Assembly: GCF_900105615.1 (NCBI RefSeq)
Contig: NZ_LT630003.1
Span: forward strand, 372,001 to 436,000
From: Lacrimispora sphenoides JCM 1415
GTDB lineage: Bacteria; Bacillota; Clostridia; Lachnospirales; Lachnospiraceae
Direction: 5' to 3'
DNA length: 64,000 nt
The translations under genes were made by a program, and so were the position numbers. The notes beneath the pieces were generated by a model. That model worked only from the letters and a program-made list of their open reading frames with translations, was not told where the DNA came from and made no database searches. Shown here one piece after another: positions 26,593-35,730 of this stretch. How positions within the stretch are numbered: position 1 is the first letter of the stretch; each line of letters starts with the position of its first letter.

Positions 26593-27429
26593 ATGATAGA
26601 TCCTATAACTGGCGCCATTGTAGCAGGTGTCCTGGGGAAAGTAGTCAATGATTTTTGTCAAAGTGATAAACTTAGTTCCCAAGCATCAGAAAAAAACTTA
26701 AAATCAATGAATCAAATTGGAGAAGCCAGAGCGGCACAACGTCTAAAACAGGAAGAGACAAGGCAGGCAATGATAAGATTAGGCAATCGTAAAAAAGGAA
26801 TATTGTCTAGTTCTATGAAAAAATTTTTAGGTGTTTATGAACAATTAAAAAAAATAAATTTTGTAGTTACAGATGGAATTGCTGAACTATCAAATTTGCC
26901 TTCCACTTTAACTGAAGAAGTTTCTGGTCAAATTTTATATGTCAGTACCCACATGACTGAGAAAGAGCTGATCTCAACTTTTGTTTTTAATTCTCTCATT
27001 TGGGGTGTGGTAGGGGGAATCAGCACTTCTATTAAAAAGGACTCTCAAAGAAAATTAGATATGGCACAGGCTAGGGCTAAGCAAGCCAGAGCAATAGCTG
27101 AACAGGCGACTACGATAGGTATGGCTTATGAAGCAGTCTTTGAACGTGCAAGCAGGATTACAGATGTATTAACAAAATTAAATTTACTTTTTCTAAAAAG
27201 CCTATCAAATACACAGGATATTATAGAAAAGAATGGAACTGATAAAAATAATTATTCTTTGCAAGAACGTGAAAGCTTGGCTACTTGTATTAATTTGGCA
27301 AAGGCAGTTAAATCTATAATTGATACTCCGCTATTGGATGAATCTGGTAAAATTACCATTCAGTCTTTAAAAGCAATTGAAACTGGTCAGAACTATCTTC
27401 AAAAGATTAATTGTGAAATGAATCAATAA
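26593..27429 (+). CDS. Unrecognised protein with glycine-zipper-like N terminus and coiled coil
   Basis: No family recognised. The 278-residue product begins MIDPITGAIVAGVLGKVVND, a short glycine-zipper-like stretch, and has a second hydrophobic segment (ISTFVFNSLIWGVVGGISTSI, about 135-155) followed by a long Ala/Gln/Arg coiled coil (MAQARAKQARAIAEQATTIG). It has a strong GGAGG and lies 18 bases behind the preceding gene, so the two are surely one operon and may form a complex. A terminator follows at 27509. Confidence 0.6.
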   Translation: MIDPITGAIVAGVLGKVVNDFCQSDKLSSQASEKNLKSMNQIGEARAAQRLKQEETRQAMIRLGNRKKGILSSSMKKFLGVYEQLKKINFVVTDGIAELSNLPSTLTEEVSGQILYVSTHMTEKELISTFVFNSLIWGVVGGISTSIKKDSQRKLDMAQARAKQARAIAEQATTIGMAYEAVFERASRITDVLTKLNLLFLKSLSNTQDIIEKNGTDKNNYSLQERESLATCINLAKAVKSIIDTPLLDESGKITIQSLKAIETGQNYLQKINCEMNQ

Positions 27430-27508
27430 GTTATGAGAAGAAACTCCGCTATTAATTTAAATACGCTAAAAAAGATAACAATATTATCTGCCACTAAATA
27501 ACTAATAT

Positions 27509-27532
27509 GGGCTTGTTGTAGAAGCCTTTTTA
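27509..27532 (+). terminator. Terminator after the two membrane-protein genes
   Basis: GGCTT/AAGCC stem with a seven-base loop followed by TTTTT. It separates the gene at 26593 from that at 27611 and could be partly read through. Confidence 0.65.
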
Positions 27533-27610
27533 ACAGTTTGTTTTTTTCGTTCATACAAACGTATTGAGTGTATTTAAAAATAATTCTAATGTAAGAAGGA
27601 GATTTATATT

Positions 27611-29173
27611 ATGGGATCACATTCACAGACATATTACGGAAGAAGAGTCTCTATTGCAACGGCAGGAAGTTCTGATAGAGTTGCGAGAGAAGCTCTTGCA
27701 AGATCATTTAAACTCACAAAAGTACCACCATTAAATATTGAAGTAACAAAAGATGCCAATGATACTAATTGGGAGAAATTTACATTTAATGGCGGCGGAA
27801 TAAGATATTCAGAAATCATCAATAGTATTACCTGCTTTGATGCAAATGCAAAGATACTTGAGGTTGAGGATGATATGATTGGACTTGGTATTAATACGGA
27901 TGAAGATCTTGAGTACATTATGAAGTATTATGAGACTGAGCTGAATAAAAAACTAAAAGAGGTTTCTACAGATCAGCCTGAATTCTTGGTGACTATAGAA
28001 GAGCTAAAAGTCTTACCAGAGGTTTTGTTAGAAGATGAGATAAGTATACCAGAAAACGAAGATATGATAAAAGAAAATGCAAATGAAATATCTGATCATT
28101 CTCCAAAGTTTATAAGTAAAAAGGTTAAGGAAAAACCAATTGTTGATAGTTTGCAAGCATCTCACAGGATTAGAATTGATTCTGGCTGTATTGCATGTGG
28201 AATTTGTCTGGCTTCTAGTAATTTTTTTCAAGAGAATACAAATGGTACTGTTAAGGTTTGTGGAGCAGGTATCATAGATGCGATAGAACTTCCTACTGCT
28301 CAACAAATCATAGATGATTGTCCTGTACATGTTATTCGCTTGGAAACGATAAAGGGAAAATTAAGACAAGAAGTTGAAATGCTAATTCATGATAAATTAG
28401 AGAATTATAGTTTGCCTATTCCTGTACGTTCAGAATTTGAATTTGACAAAAAAAATATACATGTTTCTATACCATGGTCTCAAAATGAGAGAAAATATAT
28501 TTATTCAAGCGATAATCGAGCAAAGGCTGCAGGGCTAGAGGAATTTAACCGATTAATGTTTACGCAAAGGGAGAATATCATTCAACAAATTTTTGTTGAA
28601 TATAAGGCTAATAAACTTCTTCCTTATTCTCGTTATGAGAAAACCAGCAATAATTTTTATTTTAAGGTTGAACAACAAATCAGTGAGCTACTGGAAAATG
28701 TAAGCGCAGAAGTAAAAACATTGAATTCTCATATAAAGATTTCTAAAGATTTTTCTAATTTTACATTGAAGTTTAATCCAAATGAAGCCGACGTGATAGG
28801 TTATTTTAAAACGGGTTTGGAGATATTGCAATCCAATCGAGTATTACAATATCTTTCAGGAGAGTACTATTCCCTTTCTTCCTATGAAATTTATTTTAAT
28901 ACTGATGATTCAGAGGAATATGTGGGTACGGGACTGTTTGGAAATGATAAATACATTACTAAATACTGTTTTTATAATCTAAAAGAGGCTTTTGAAACAT
29001 TGGCTAAGGATATTACTGATGGCTGTCAAATAAAAGGATCCGAAGCAGTTGAAGATGCATATGGAATGCTAAGGTCTTTTTTTGAAGAAGCGGAAAAAGA
29101 TATCAAGCAGCAGCTTTTATTAAAAGCTTCACAGTTAAAGCAAGCAATAAAATCGGTTGAAGCATGTATTTAG
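27611..29173 (+). CDS. Unrecognised protein with a single 4Fe-4S ferredoxin motif
   Basis: A 520-residue protein of unknown function. The centre holds a ferredoxin-like motif CIACGICLA (Cys193, Cys196, Cys199) with a later CP (Cys237), the ligand pattern for one 4Fe-4S cluster. The N-terminal 180 residues (MGSHSQTYYGRRVSIATAG) and the C-terminal 280 residues (SIPWSQNERKYIYSS, then long helices) match nothing I recognise. An electron-transfer or redox-sensing part inside a larger scaffold is likely. It has AGAAGGAG upstream. It follows the WYL-headed genes and may belong to the same cargo system despite the intervening terminator. Confidence 0.6.
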   Translation: MGSHSQTYYGRRVSIATAGSSDRVAREALARSFKLTKVPPLNIEVTKDANDTNWEKFTFNGGGIRYSEIINSITCFDANAKILEVEDDMIGLGINTDEDLEYIMKYYETELNKKLKEVSTDQPEFLVTIEELKVLPEVLLEDEISIPENEDMIKENANEISDHSPKFISKKVKEKPIVDSLQASHRIRIDSGCIACGICLASSNFFQENTNGTVKVCGAGIIDAIELPTAQQIIDDCPVHVIRLETIKGKLRQEVEMLIHDKLENYSLPIPVRSEFEFDKKNIHVSIPWSQNERKYIYSSDNRAKAAGLEEFNRLMFTQRENIIQQIFVEYKANKLLPYSRYEKTSNNFYFKVEQQISELLENVSAEVKTLNSHIKISKDFSNFTLKFNPNEADVIGYFKTGLEILQSNRVLQYLSGEYYSLSSYEIYFNTDDSEEYVGTGLFGNDKYITKYCFYNLKEAFETLAKDITDGCQIKGSEAVEDAYGMLRSFFEEAEKDIKQQLLLKASQLKQAIKSVEACI

Positions 29174-29601
29174 TGATTTAAAACCAGACTTCATAAGCTA
29201 TATGGTAATTATTTAATCGAGCAATTACATATGTATTTATCATGATTTGATTTTGGATATCGAAATTTCATTTCTGGAACTGGAGAAGTTTGAATAGAAC
29301 AATTACCAAAAAATACTTACAGTGAAGATACAAAACAATTCATCCAGGATTTCAACAGATGCAGACTAATTATTACGCGATGATTCTATTTGGAAGTAAA
29401 TATAAGTAATTTCATTTATATATTATCTTATTGAATAAGTAAAAAACTATTCAATAAAAATAATTAGTGAGGTTTTATATGAGGAGAAGAAAACGTTATG
29501 AAGTGGTATCTGGAATTTACGAGAGGGGGATTCCACCCTAAAGAAAAGTAAGCGTAAGCTATTGTGTGGTTAAAAGAGCCATAATATAAAGGAGACAAAA
29601 G
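29174..29601. other. AT-rich intergenic region with inverted repeat
   Basis: No supported gene of normal size. TTATTGAATA (29428-29437) and TATTCAATAA (29448-29457) form a 10-base inverted repeat that may terminate transcription from the left. A 17-codon reading frame (29497-29550) has a good GGAGAAG site and could be a leader peptide, but this is weak. Confidence 0.4.
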
Positions 29602-31617
29602 ATGAGAAAAAATTATAAAAGGTTGATTGGTACAGTTTGTAGTACTGTGGTGCTGTGCTCTGCCATAGGGTTTAATGCATTTGCTGATAAATCTGAGGGC
29701 TTTAAAGAGGATGGAGTCCCGATAGCAACAGGAAGCACAGCTTCACCTAATATAACCACACCCGAAAGTGGTACAGAAGAGATTCGAGGAGAGCAAGAAG
29801 ATGCAACAAGTAATACTGAATCTGGAGAGGCAAAACCGAAAGAAACAGAGACAGAAACAACAGTACAGGAAAAAAATGTGTTAAATAATAAGACTTTAAA
29901 GGATAAACAATTCCCCACTTATACAAAAGGCGATATTAATGCAGGTCTATTGGAAGAAACGCCCCAATTTATACCTGTTACAAATCCACATTGGATATCA
30001 GATCAACCAGGAATGGCAACGTGGGATGAATTAGAATCAGAACAACAGCAAAATGTAAAGGGAATTTTTCTGGTTATTTATAAGGATGGTAAAAAGATCG
30101 GACAAAGAAATGCTAATGTTGGATATGCAACAAGTTTGAAACTATTTGAAAGTTTTGATGGGGATGGATCCTATCAGTTTAAAGCTGTATACCGCATGTC
30201 GGATCAATATGACGGAGAAGAGGATTATTTATCTGATTTGAGTGATAGTTTTGAATATTCACTTACCGGAAAGACCATGCCTATTCCGACCGGATTCCAC
30301 TGGAATAAAGACGGCAGCGTTACATGGAACTCTATTAATACGTCTGATTTACCAGGCTGGGACACCAATAGCTTCATAACTTATAGCGTCTCATTTTATG
30401 AGGGCAATGCCGATAAACCTTGGGATACATGGTTTATGAATGCAGCTCCCAGTGTACGCCAGATTCTAAAGATGCAACCTGGAAAATCATACAGATTTCG
30501 TATTTCAGCAACAGGAGATGGACTTAACTATAACAACAGCGAATTGTCTGATTTTAGTGAATTCTTCGTTATGCCTGTTTCAGAGTCTACAGTAAAAGTT
30601 AAACTGGATGCTCTTAACCAAGTTGGGGATGCAAAATTAAGTGCGACAATTAATAATTTCGCTTTAACTGATGATGAACGAGAAGCGATGAAAACTGCCA
30701 TCCAAAACAATGAATCTGCTGCGGAGCAACTAAAGGAATTGGAAAATCGTTATAAGGCAGCCAATGGAAAAAATATTTTTATTCAAGCAGAAAGCAGTAT
30801 CGTAGACAGCAGCCAGATTAACATAGCAGGTGCGGTCCTTAACAATGCGTCCAAGATAATGTTCACACCCACCCAGTCAACGGATACCACATTAAACCAA
30901 TACCGCAATCAGGTATCTATGAATATATCTCTTGACACCAATGAATTGAAATTTCCGGTACTGATTACTATGCCTGTTCCTGATAATATGAATGTAGAAA
31001 AAGTGAAAATTTATCATTACCATGAATCTGGACCTACTGAAATAATTATCCCAAGGATTTTTGTTGACAATGGCGTAAAAAAAGTAGAGTTTGCTGTTAG
31101 TGGTTTCAGTGTATTTACCTTTGTAGATACATCGTCCGCTAACACTTCGTCTGGAGGAAGTTCATCCGGAGGAAGTTCGTCTGGCGGCGGTGGAGGAATG
31201 ACTTCATCAAAAACAACTTCTGGTGTTCCTAGTTCCGCTCCTGCGCTTACTGGAATATGGGTAAAGAATGAGACAGGTTGGTGGTTTGAAAAGACAGATA
31301 AAAGCTATCCCAAAAATCAATGGGCTAAAATTAACAATACTGTTTATCGCTTTAATGAATCTGGATATATGGTGGAGGGCTGGTTTGTACTAAATGGAAA
31401 ATGGTATTACCTTATCCCGTCTTCTGGGGCTATGGCCACTGGCTGGGTAGATATTCAAAATAAATGGTATTATCTTAACAATGATGGAAGTATGGCTGTT
31501 GGTTGGATCAAAATTGCAGATAAATGGTATTATTTGAATGCAGATGGAAAAATGGCAGCAAATACCGTGACACCAGATGGTTATCATGTAGACGTAAATG
31601 GAGTATGGATTCAATAA
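29602..31617 (+). CDS. Secreted cell-wall-binding repeat protein
   Basis: A 671-residue exported protein. Residues 1-28 form a signal peptide (basic start, LIGTVCSTVVLCSAIGFNAFA with cleavage likely after AFA). A Glu/Thr-rich linker follows, then two fibronectin-III-like segments (about 110-330), a beta-rich domain, a Gly/Ser linker, and C-terminal choline-binding-type repeats (about 550-671) with the WYYL-N-x-DG-x-MA-x-GW pattern, for example DKWYYLNADGKMA. Such repeats hold proteins at the cell surface. Its role in a mobile element is unknown; adhesion or mating-pair contact is possible. It has its own terminator. Confidence 0.82.
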   Translation: MRKNYKRLIGTVCSTVVLCSAIGFNAFADKSEGFKEDGVPIATGSTASPNITTPESGTEEIRGEQEDATSNTESGEAKPKETETETTVQEKNVLNNKTLKDKQFPTYTKGDINAGLLEETPQFIPVTNPHWISDQPGMATWDELESEQQQNVKGIFLVIYKDGKKIGQRNANVGYATSLKLFESFDGDGSYQFKAVYRMSDQYDGEEDYLSDLSDSFEYSLTGKTMPIPTGFHWNKDGSVTWNSINTSDLPGWDTNSFITYSVSFYEGNADKPWDTWFMNAAPSVRQILKMQPGKSYRFRISATGDGLNYNNSELSDFSEFFVMPVSESTVKVKLDALNQVGDAKLSATINNFALTDDEREAMKTAIQNNESAAEQLKELENRYKAANGKNIFIQAESSIVDSSQINIAGAVLNNASKIMFTPTQSTDTTLNQYRNQVSMNISLDTNELKFPVLITMPVPDNMNVEKVKIYHYHESGPTEIIIPRIFVDNGVKKVEFAVSGFSVFTFVDTSSANTSSGGSSSGGSSSGGGGGMTSSKTTSGVPSSAPALTGIWVKNETGWWFEKTDKSYPKNQWAKINNTVYRFNESGYMVEGWFVLNGKWYYLIPSSGAMATGWVDIQNKWYYLNNDGSMAVGWIKIADKWYYLNADGKMAANTVTPDGYHVDVNGVWIQ

Positions 31618-31634
31618 CAGATTTCATAGGTTAC

Positions 31635-31669
31635 AAAAAGGGTATGGCTCAATTAGTCATACCCTTTTT
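31635..31669 (+). terminator. Rho-independent terminator
   Basis: AAAAAGGGTATGGCT pairs with AGTCATACCCTTTTT (one mismatch or G-T near the loop), T-tract included. It closes the cell-wall-binding protein gene. Confidence 0.9.
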
Positions 31670-31750
31670 GCATTATTGGTTGATTACGTACCTGTTTTTG
31701 AACAGCCATTAAGTTGTAACTATTAACATTTGTGAATGTCAATGAAAATA

Positions 31751-31886
31751 TTTACCACCTGACATTTTGAAAGTTTACCAGGTTGATACCGAATTAGTTT
31801 ACCATTCCAACGATTTTGACATTCAAAAAGTTTACCACTCGTGACACTGAAAAAGTTTACCATTTGACAGTGAAAGAGTTTACCAC
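31751..31886 (-). repeat. IS21 terminal multiple repeats (transposase-binding sites)
   Basis: Six copies of a TTTACCA core, mostly preceded by AAG or AGA and spaced 22-34 bases. The same core occurs in inverse orientation at the other end of the element. Repeated transposase-binding sites at both ends are a hallmark of IS21. Confidence 0.8.
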
Positions 31887-32081
31887 TTTGCTTCTGATAA
31901 AGGGGAATACCCTGGAGCATTCCCCATATGTTATTACATTGTAACAACGACATCTGTCAATTCATCAAGTGCCTGGCAGTAATCATCGATTTCCTGTTAC
32001 AGTTCTTTGATCTCCATCTGCTGATCAAAAATGGTTTCAAGCGCCTCTTGGTATTTGATATACAACTGGTTGTATGGTAGG

Positions 32082-32876
32082 TTATTCATGAACAGATTCC
32101 TCCTTCCCGTTTTCTGATACCACAGCGGCATGTTCTGCACGGTAAGGATTATCCGAATTCATATTTAATACATGTGACCGAAAAGTAAGCCTGTCAATTA
32201 ATGCAGTTACCATGGTCTGGTTTTCAAACATGGTAGTCCATTCGGAGAACCGTAGATTTGTTGAAACGATGACACTTTTCCGCTCTGCACGGTCTGCCAC
32301 GACTTTGAATAGTAGCTCTGACTGATGCCGGTTAAAGGTCAGATAGCTCAGCTCATCAATAATAAGTAATTCAGCTTTGGATATCTGTTTTTCCAATCGA
32401 ACCAACCGATGATTGTCCTGAGCTTCAATGAGCTCATTGGAAAGATTAGCTGCTGTATAGAACTTTACATTCATGCCCTGCATACAGGCCTTCACGCCAA
32501 GCCCTATGGACAGGTGGGTCTTGCCGGTTCCAGGATTGCCTATCATTACGATATTCTGTTTCTTTGTAACAAAGTCGCAGGAGGCAAGTTCTTTTAAAAA
32601 TGCTTCGTCCATGTGTTCGAAGCGGGAAAGATCCAGTTCATCCATGGTCTTTATATAAGGGAAAGAAGCCACTTTTATTTTTCGTTTGCGAGTGCTTTCC
32701 TGTCTGGAATCCAGTTCCAGTTTCATCAACTGTATGAGGAAATACTCATAGCCCTGATTCTTATCTAACTGTCGTATAACATCGGCGTAATTGTTGAACA
32801 TCGGTGTCCGCAACTGCTTAGAATACATTTCAATGGTTTGTACCTGCAATTCTTTCAATGTATAGCCACCCCACAT
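32082..32876 (-). CDS. istB: IS21-family ATP-binding helper protein
   Basis: A 264-residue DnaA/DnaC-like AAA+ ATPase that assists the transposase in target selection. The Walker A motif is GNPGTGKTHLSIGLG and Walker B is LLIIDELSYL; a sensor region ADRAERKSVIVSTN follows. The length is normal and no interruption is seen, so it looks functional. It overlaps the end of istA by 22 bases, as usual in the family. Confidence 0.93.
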   Translation of the reverse strand: MWGGYTLKELQVQTIEMYSKQLRTPMFNNYADVIRQLDKNQGYEYFLIQLMKLELDSRQESTRKRKIKVASFPYIKTMDELDLSRFEHMDEAFLKELASCDFVTKKQNIVMIGNPGTGKTHLSIGLGVKACMQGMNVKFYTAANLSNELIEAQDNHRLVRLEKQISKAELLIIDELSYLTFNRHQSELLFKVVADRAERKSVIVSTNLRFSEWTTMFENQTMVTALIDRLTFRSHVLNMNSDNPYRAEHAAVVSENGKEESVHE

Positions 32877-34333
32877 TTCTCATCGTATTTGGTGAGATCC
32901 ATCTGAGTAACCGGAATTTCATTACTTAGATATACGATATTTGATTCTGGGTTCTCATGGAGCTGGCTCCGTATCATATCCACGGACGGCACGATGTTTT
33001 TTGGAAGCTGTTCCCTGATGGAAAGGATTCTTTCTTCGCCATAGTCAACGCATAGACGCAGGAGCTTTACCATCTCCTTATTGCCGCCCGGAAGCAGTCT
33101 TCCCCAGTCGAGCAGTTCCTTGGTCACATTTCGTCTGACAGGCTTTGCCTGAAATACAGCGCGTGGCTTTCTTTCCAGAAGGTCGATGTAATGCTCCAAA
33201 CGGTATTCTATTTTACCGGATCCATAGAGCCGACAAAAGGTTGAAGCCAACTCCCCCTCATGGAAGATACATACCTCATTGGCATAGCCTTTTACAGTCA
33301 TCTGTTTACGTAGATAGCGGACAGGGACCGAGTAATCATTCTTATCAAACCGGAGGGTTGAATAATCTCCAACTGTTGGAGTAGCAATACGGCTGGTATC
33401 GTAGCGGTAAGCTGGGATCTGCTTTAAATAGTACCATTCTTCCTCATAAGCTTCCTTTACGGTGCAGGAGCGTGAATCTACCTTGTGAGCGTTCCGATAA
33501 TTCAGACAATCCTTGATAAGATGTTCATTCAACTCTGCAAGGTTAGCGACTCTTGGAACCGGCACCATGAAATTTCGGCGGGCATAACCCACCAGATTTT
33601 CTACCAGACCTTTTTCATTACCACTGGCAATGTTACAGAAATCTGTTTGGAAAGCATAGTGGGCGGCAAATGACCTATACCCTTTCGTAGCTCTGGCATG
33701 CAGACCAAAACCGTCACTTACAGCTACCTTGGCATTGTCAAAGATGAGCCTTTTAGGAATGCCCTTGAAATAATCAAACATTCTCTGCTGGGCTTCCAGA
33801 AAGGACTCCAGATTCTGTGAATAAAATGCCTGTACAAAAATGTCGCAGCTGTAGCAGAGCCTTCCGCAGAAGAAGTTGATTTTTGTTTTCTTACCATCCA
33901 GATAGATGGTGGCTTCACCCCAGTCGATTTGAATGGCATCGCCTGCATCGTATTCCAATGGGATATCGGCCTGGGGAGGGACAAGATGTTCAGCCCGTAG
34001 ATTTCGTACTACTTCCCGAACTGTAGAGTAGGAACCAGTAAAGTTTTTTTCTACAACAAGCCGGTCATATATTCGTTTGGCAGTATGCTGTTGTTTGGAC
34101 AGCTTTTCTTCCATGTCCTGCTTTATGCAGGCAATGATAAAGCTTTTGATGTCATTTGTAATGACGTTGTTTGTGCGGGTGTAAGATTTGCGCACATTTG
34201 GATGTGTACTGCCTTCGCAATACTTTTTGACGGTCTGTCTGGAAATGCCTAGACGTTTGGCAATAGACCGCTGGGATTCACCCTCCGTATGGAGAGTGCG
34301 GATTTGGGAGTATAAATCCACTTCAATAATCAC
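32855..34333 (-). CDS. istA: IS21-family transposase
   Basis: DDE transposase of about 492 residues. The N-terminal HTH (GESQRSIAKRLGISRQTVKKYCEG) binds the terminal repeats; the catalytic domain shows IQIDWGEATIYLDG (first Asp), RLIFDNAKVAV (second Asp) and NEKGLVENLVGYARR (Glu). A GTG at 34333 follows AAGGAG at a spacing of about 11; the frame is open up to a TTG at 34372. The gene appears intact. Confidence 0.92.
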   Translation of the reverse strand: MIIEVDLYSQIRTLHTEGESQRSIAKRLGISRQTVKKYCEGSTHPNVRKSYTRTNNVITNDIKSFIIACIKQDMEEKLSKQQHTAKRIYDRLVVEKNFTGSYSTVREVVRNLRAEHLVPPQADIPLEYDAGDAIQIDWGEATIYLDGKKTKINFFCGRLCYSCDIFVQAFYSQNLESFLEAQQRMFDYFKGIPKRLIFDNAKVAVSDGFGLHARATKGYRSFAAHYAFQTDFCNIASGNEKGLVENLVGYARRNFMVPVPRVANLAELNEHLIKDCLNYRNAHKVDSRSCTVKEAYEEEWYYLKQIPAYRYDTSRIATPTVGDYSTLRFDKNDYSVPVRYLRKQMTVKGYANEVCIFHEGELASTFCRLYGSGKIEYRLEHYIDLLERKPRAVFQAKPVRRNVTKELLDWGRLLPGGNKEMVKLLRLCVDYGEERILSIREQLPKNIVPSVDMIRSQLHENPESNIVYLSNEIPVTQMDLTKYDEKCGVAIH

Positions 34334-34523
34334 CTTTCTTTCATCTCCTTGTAAGATTTTTGTACTTCTCAATCTTACAGGAATTTATTTCAAGGTGGTA
34401 AACTAATTCAGTGTCAAATAGTGTTGAAGTGGTACACTTTTATAATATCATTTACAAACATTCATGGATATATATTATCTCCTTGAATATTAATCAATAG
34501 ATCAATTCAAGGAGGTAATTTTT

Positions 34524-35456
34524 ATGTCAGCAAATGTAGAAACAATGTTTTACACAAGAGAAAGACCCTGGCACGGATTGGGGAAGATGGTAATGGAAGC
34601 TCCTACATCAAAAGAAGCACTGGCTTTGGCGGGACTGGACTGGCAGGTAATACAAAAGCCGATTGTAACAGAAGATGACATTCCCATTCCAGGCTTTAAG
34701 GTAAACATCCGAAATATCGATGAAAAAATTTTGGGAGTCGTTACAGATCGCTATAAAGTGGTTCAAAATGAGGAGGCTTTTGCTTTTACAGATGAGCTTC
34801 TTGGCGAAGGAGTCACCTATGAAACTGCAGGGAGTCTTCAGGAAGGGAGGCGTACATGGATATTAGCAAAACTCCCTCACCGCTATATTATCTCTGGGGA
34901 TGAGGCTATTCCGTATCTTGTTTTTATGAATAGCCATGATGGAACTGGGGCGATTAAAGCTGCCATGACTCCTATCCGGGTGGTTTGTAATAACACACTA
35001 AACCTTGCACTAAAAAATGCAAAACGGATATGGTCCACAAACCATACTGGAAATATTTCCAGAAAATTAGATGATGCCAGAAATACATTGTTTTATGCAC
35101 ATCTTTATATGGGAGAGTTAGGAAAAGAAATTGACAGGTTGAATCAGATCAAATTATCAGAAAGACAGGTGTATGAATATATTGATGCTTTATTTCCACT
35201 CTTAGAGCAGCCAACCGAACAGCAAAAAAAGAACCTGATGCAGATGAAAGAAGATATGAAGCTTCGATATTTTGAAGCACCGGATCTTGCCCATATAGGA
35301 AAAAACGCCTATCGGTTTCTTAATTCTGTCTCTGACTTCGCAACGCATGCTAAACCACTTCGCGAACGTGCCAATTATAAAGAAAGTCTGTTTTCCCGAA
35401 CCGTAGAAGGAAATGCTATGATTGACAGAGCCTATGAACTGGTACGGGCATCTTAA
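34524..35456 (+). CDS. DUF932 phage/plasmid-like protein
   Basis: A 310-residue DUF932 protein (phage/plasmid-like TIGR03299 type), recognised by the start METMFYTRERPWHGLGK, DWQVIQKPI, TDRYKVVQNEEAFAFTDEL and the MTPIRVVCNNTLNLAL core. Members are common on plasmids, ICEs and phages, often next to RecT and YqaJ genes, with no proven biochemical role. An AAGGAGG lies before the ATG. It starts 60 bases from the right end of the IS21 element, which may have separated it from its original promoter. Confidence 0.85.
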   Translation: MSANVETMFYTRERPWHGLGKMVMEAPTSKEALALAGLDWQVIQKPIVTEDDIPIPGFKVNIRNIDEKILGVVTDRYKVVQNEEAFAFTDELLGEGVTYETAGSLQEGRRTWILAKLPHRYIISGDEAIPYLVFMNSHDGTGAIKAAMTPIRVVCNNTLNLALKNAKRIWSTNHTGNISRKLDDARNTLFYAHLYMGELGKEIDRLNQIKLSERQVYEYIDALFPLLEQPTEQQKKNLMQMKEDMKLRYFEAPDLAHIGKNAYRFLNSVSDFATHAKPLRERANYKESLFSRTVEGNAMIDRAYELVRAS

Positions 35457-35679
35457 GTGTCCTGAAAAGTGGCCCAATCTTCAACAGTGCAAGGACTATT
35501 CTGAGATATGCAGTCATTTTAGTGTGGAAGAAATGAATCGTTTTGAAGAACAATTAACAGAATATTTATGTATGGGTGATATAACGGAAGAATTTTTGCT
35601 TGTCGTTCCAAGGGTAGTGTGCTGGTATGAAGGGCTGCTGGAAACAAAGGATTTTATAGAAGAAGCAATATTGTTATGA
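35434..35679 (+). CDS. Small hypothetical protein of the recombination module
   Basis: An acidic protein of about 81 residues with no recognised domain (MNWYGHLKCPEKWPNLQQC at the start, three cysteines in the first half). The ATG at 35434 overlaps the DUF932 gene by 23 bases; a TTG four codons upstream is an alternative. The coupled position between DUF932 and RadC-like genes supports it as real. Confidence 0.5.
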   Translation: MNWYGHLKCPEKWPNLQQCKDYSEICSHFSVEEMNRFEEQLTEYLCMGDITEEFLLVVPRVVCWYEGLLETKDFIEEAILL

Positions 35680-35680
35680 G

Positions 35681-35704
35681 GGGATACCATGAAAGCGGTA
35701 TCCC
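35681..35704 (+). promoter_or_regulatory. Intercistronic hairpin before the RadC-like gene
   Basis: GGGATACC (35681-35688) and GGTATCCC (35697-35704) form a perfect 8-base stem followed by TGATTATTTTAG. It covers an in-frame ATG at 35689, so that codon is probably not the start and the hairpin is an attenuator or weak terminator. Confidence 0.6.
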
Positions 35705-35730
35705 TGATTATTTTAGAGAGGGAAAGATTA

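Larger units (their letters stand above)
31733..34464 (-). mobile_element. IS21-family insertion sequence, complete
   Basis: Contains istA and istB in the standard overlapping order and the multiple terminal repeats of the family. At the left end GTTTACCA-type repeats recur six times (about 31751, 31774, 31797, 31830, 31854, 31879); the right end carries the reverse complement (GTGGTAAACT near 34395 and AGTGGTACACTT near 34429). Outer ends are estimated from TGAATGT and ACATTCA. No clear target duplication was found, so the exact limits are uncertain by some bases. Confidence 0.85.

Noticed and set aside
24336..29173. CBASS or BREX system controlled by the WYL regulator
   Set aside because: No cyclase/CD-NTase, methyltransferase, Lon-like protease or BrxC-type ATPase is present among the following genes.
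31751..31886. Regularly spaced short repeats that could suggest a small CRISPR array
   Set aside because: The repeat core is only 7-8 bases, spacing is irregular, and it recurs inverted at the other end of istAB, as expected for IS21 transposase-binding sites.
35689..35730. ATG at 35689 as start of the RadC-like gene
   Set aside because: It lies in the loop of a perfect inverted repeat; ATG 35731 has a purine-rich ribosome binding site.
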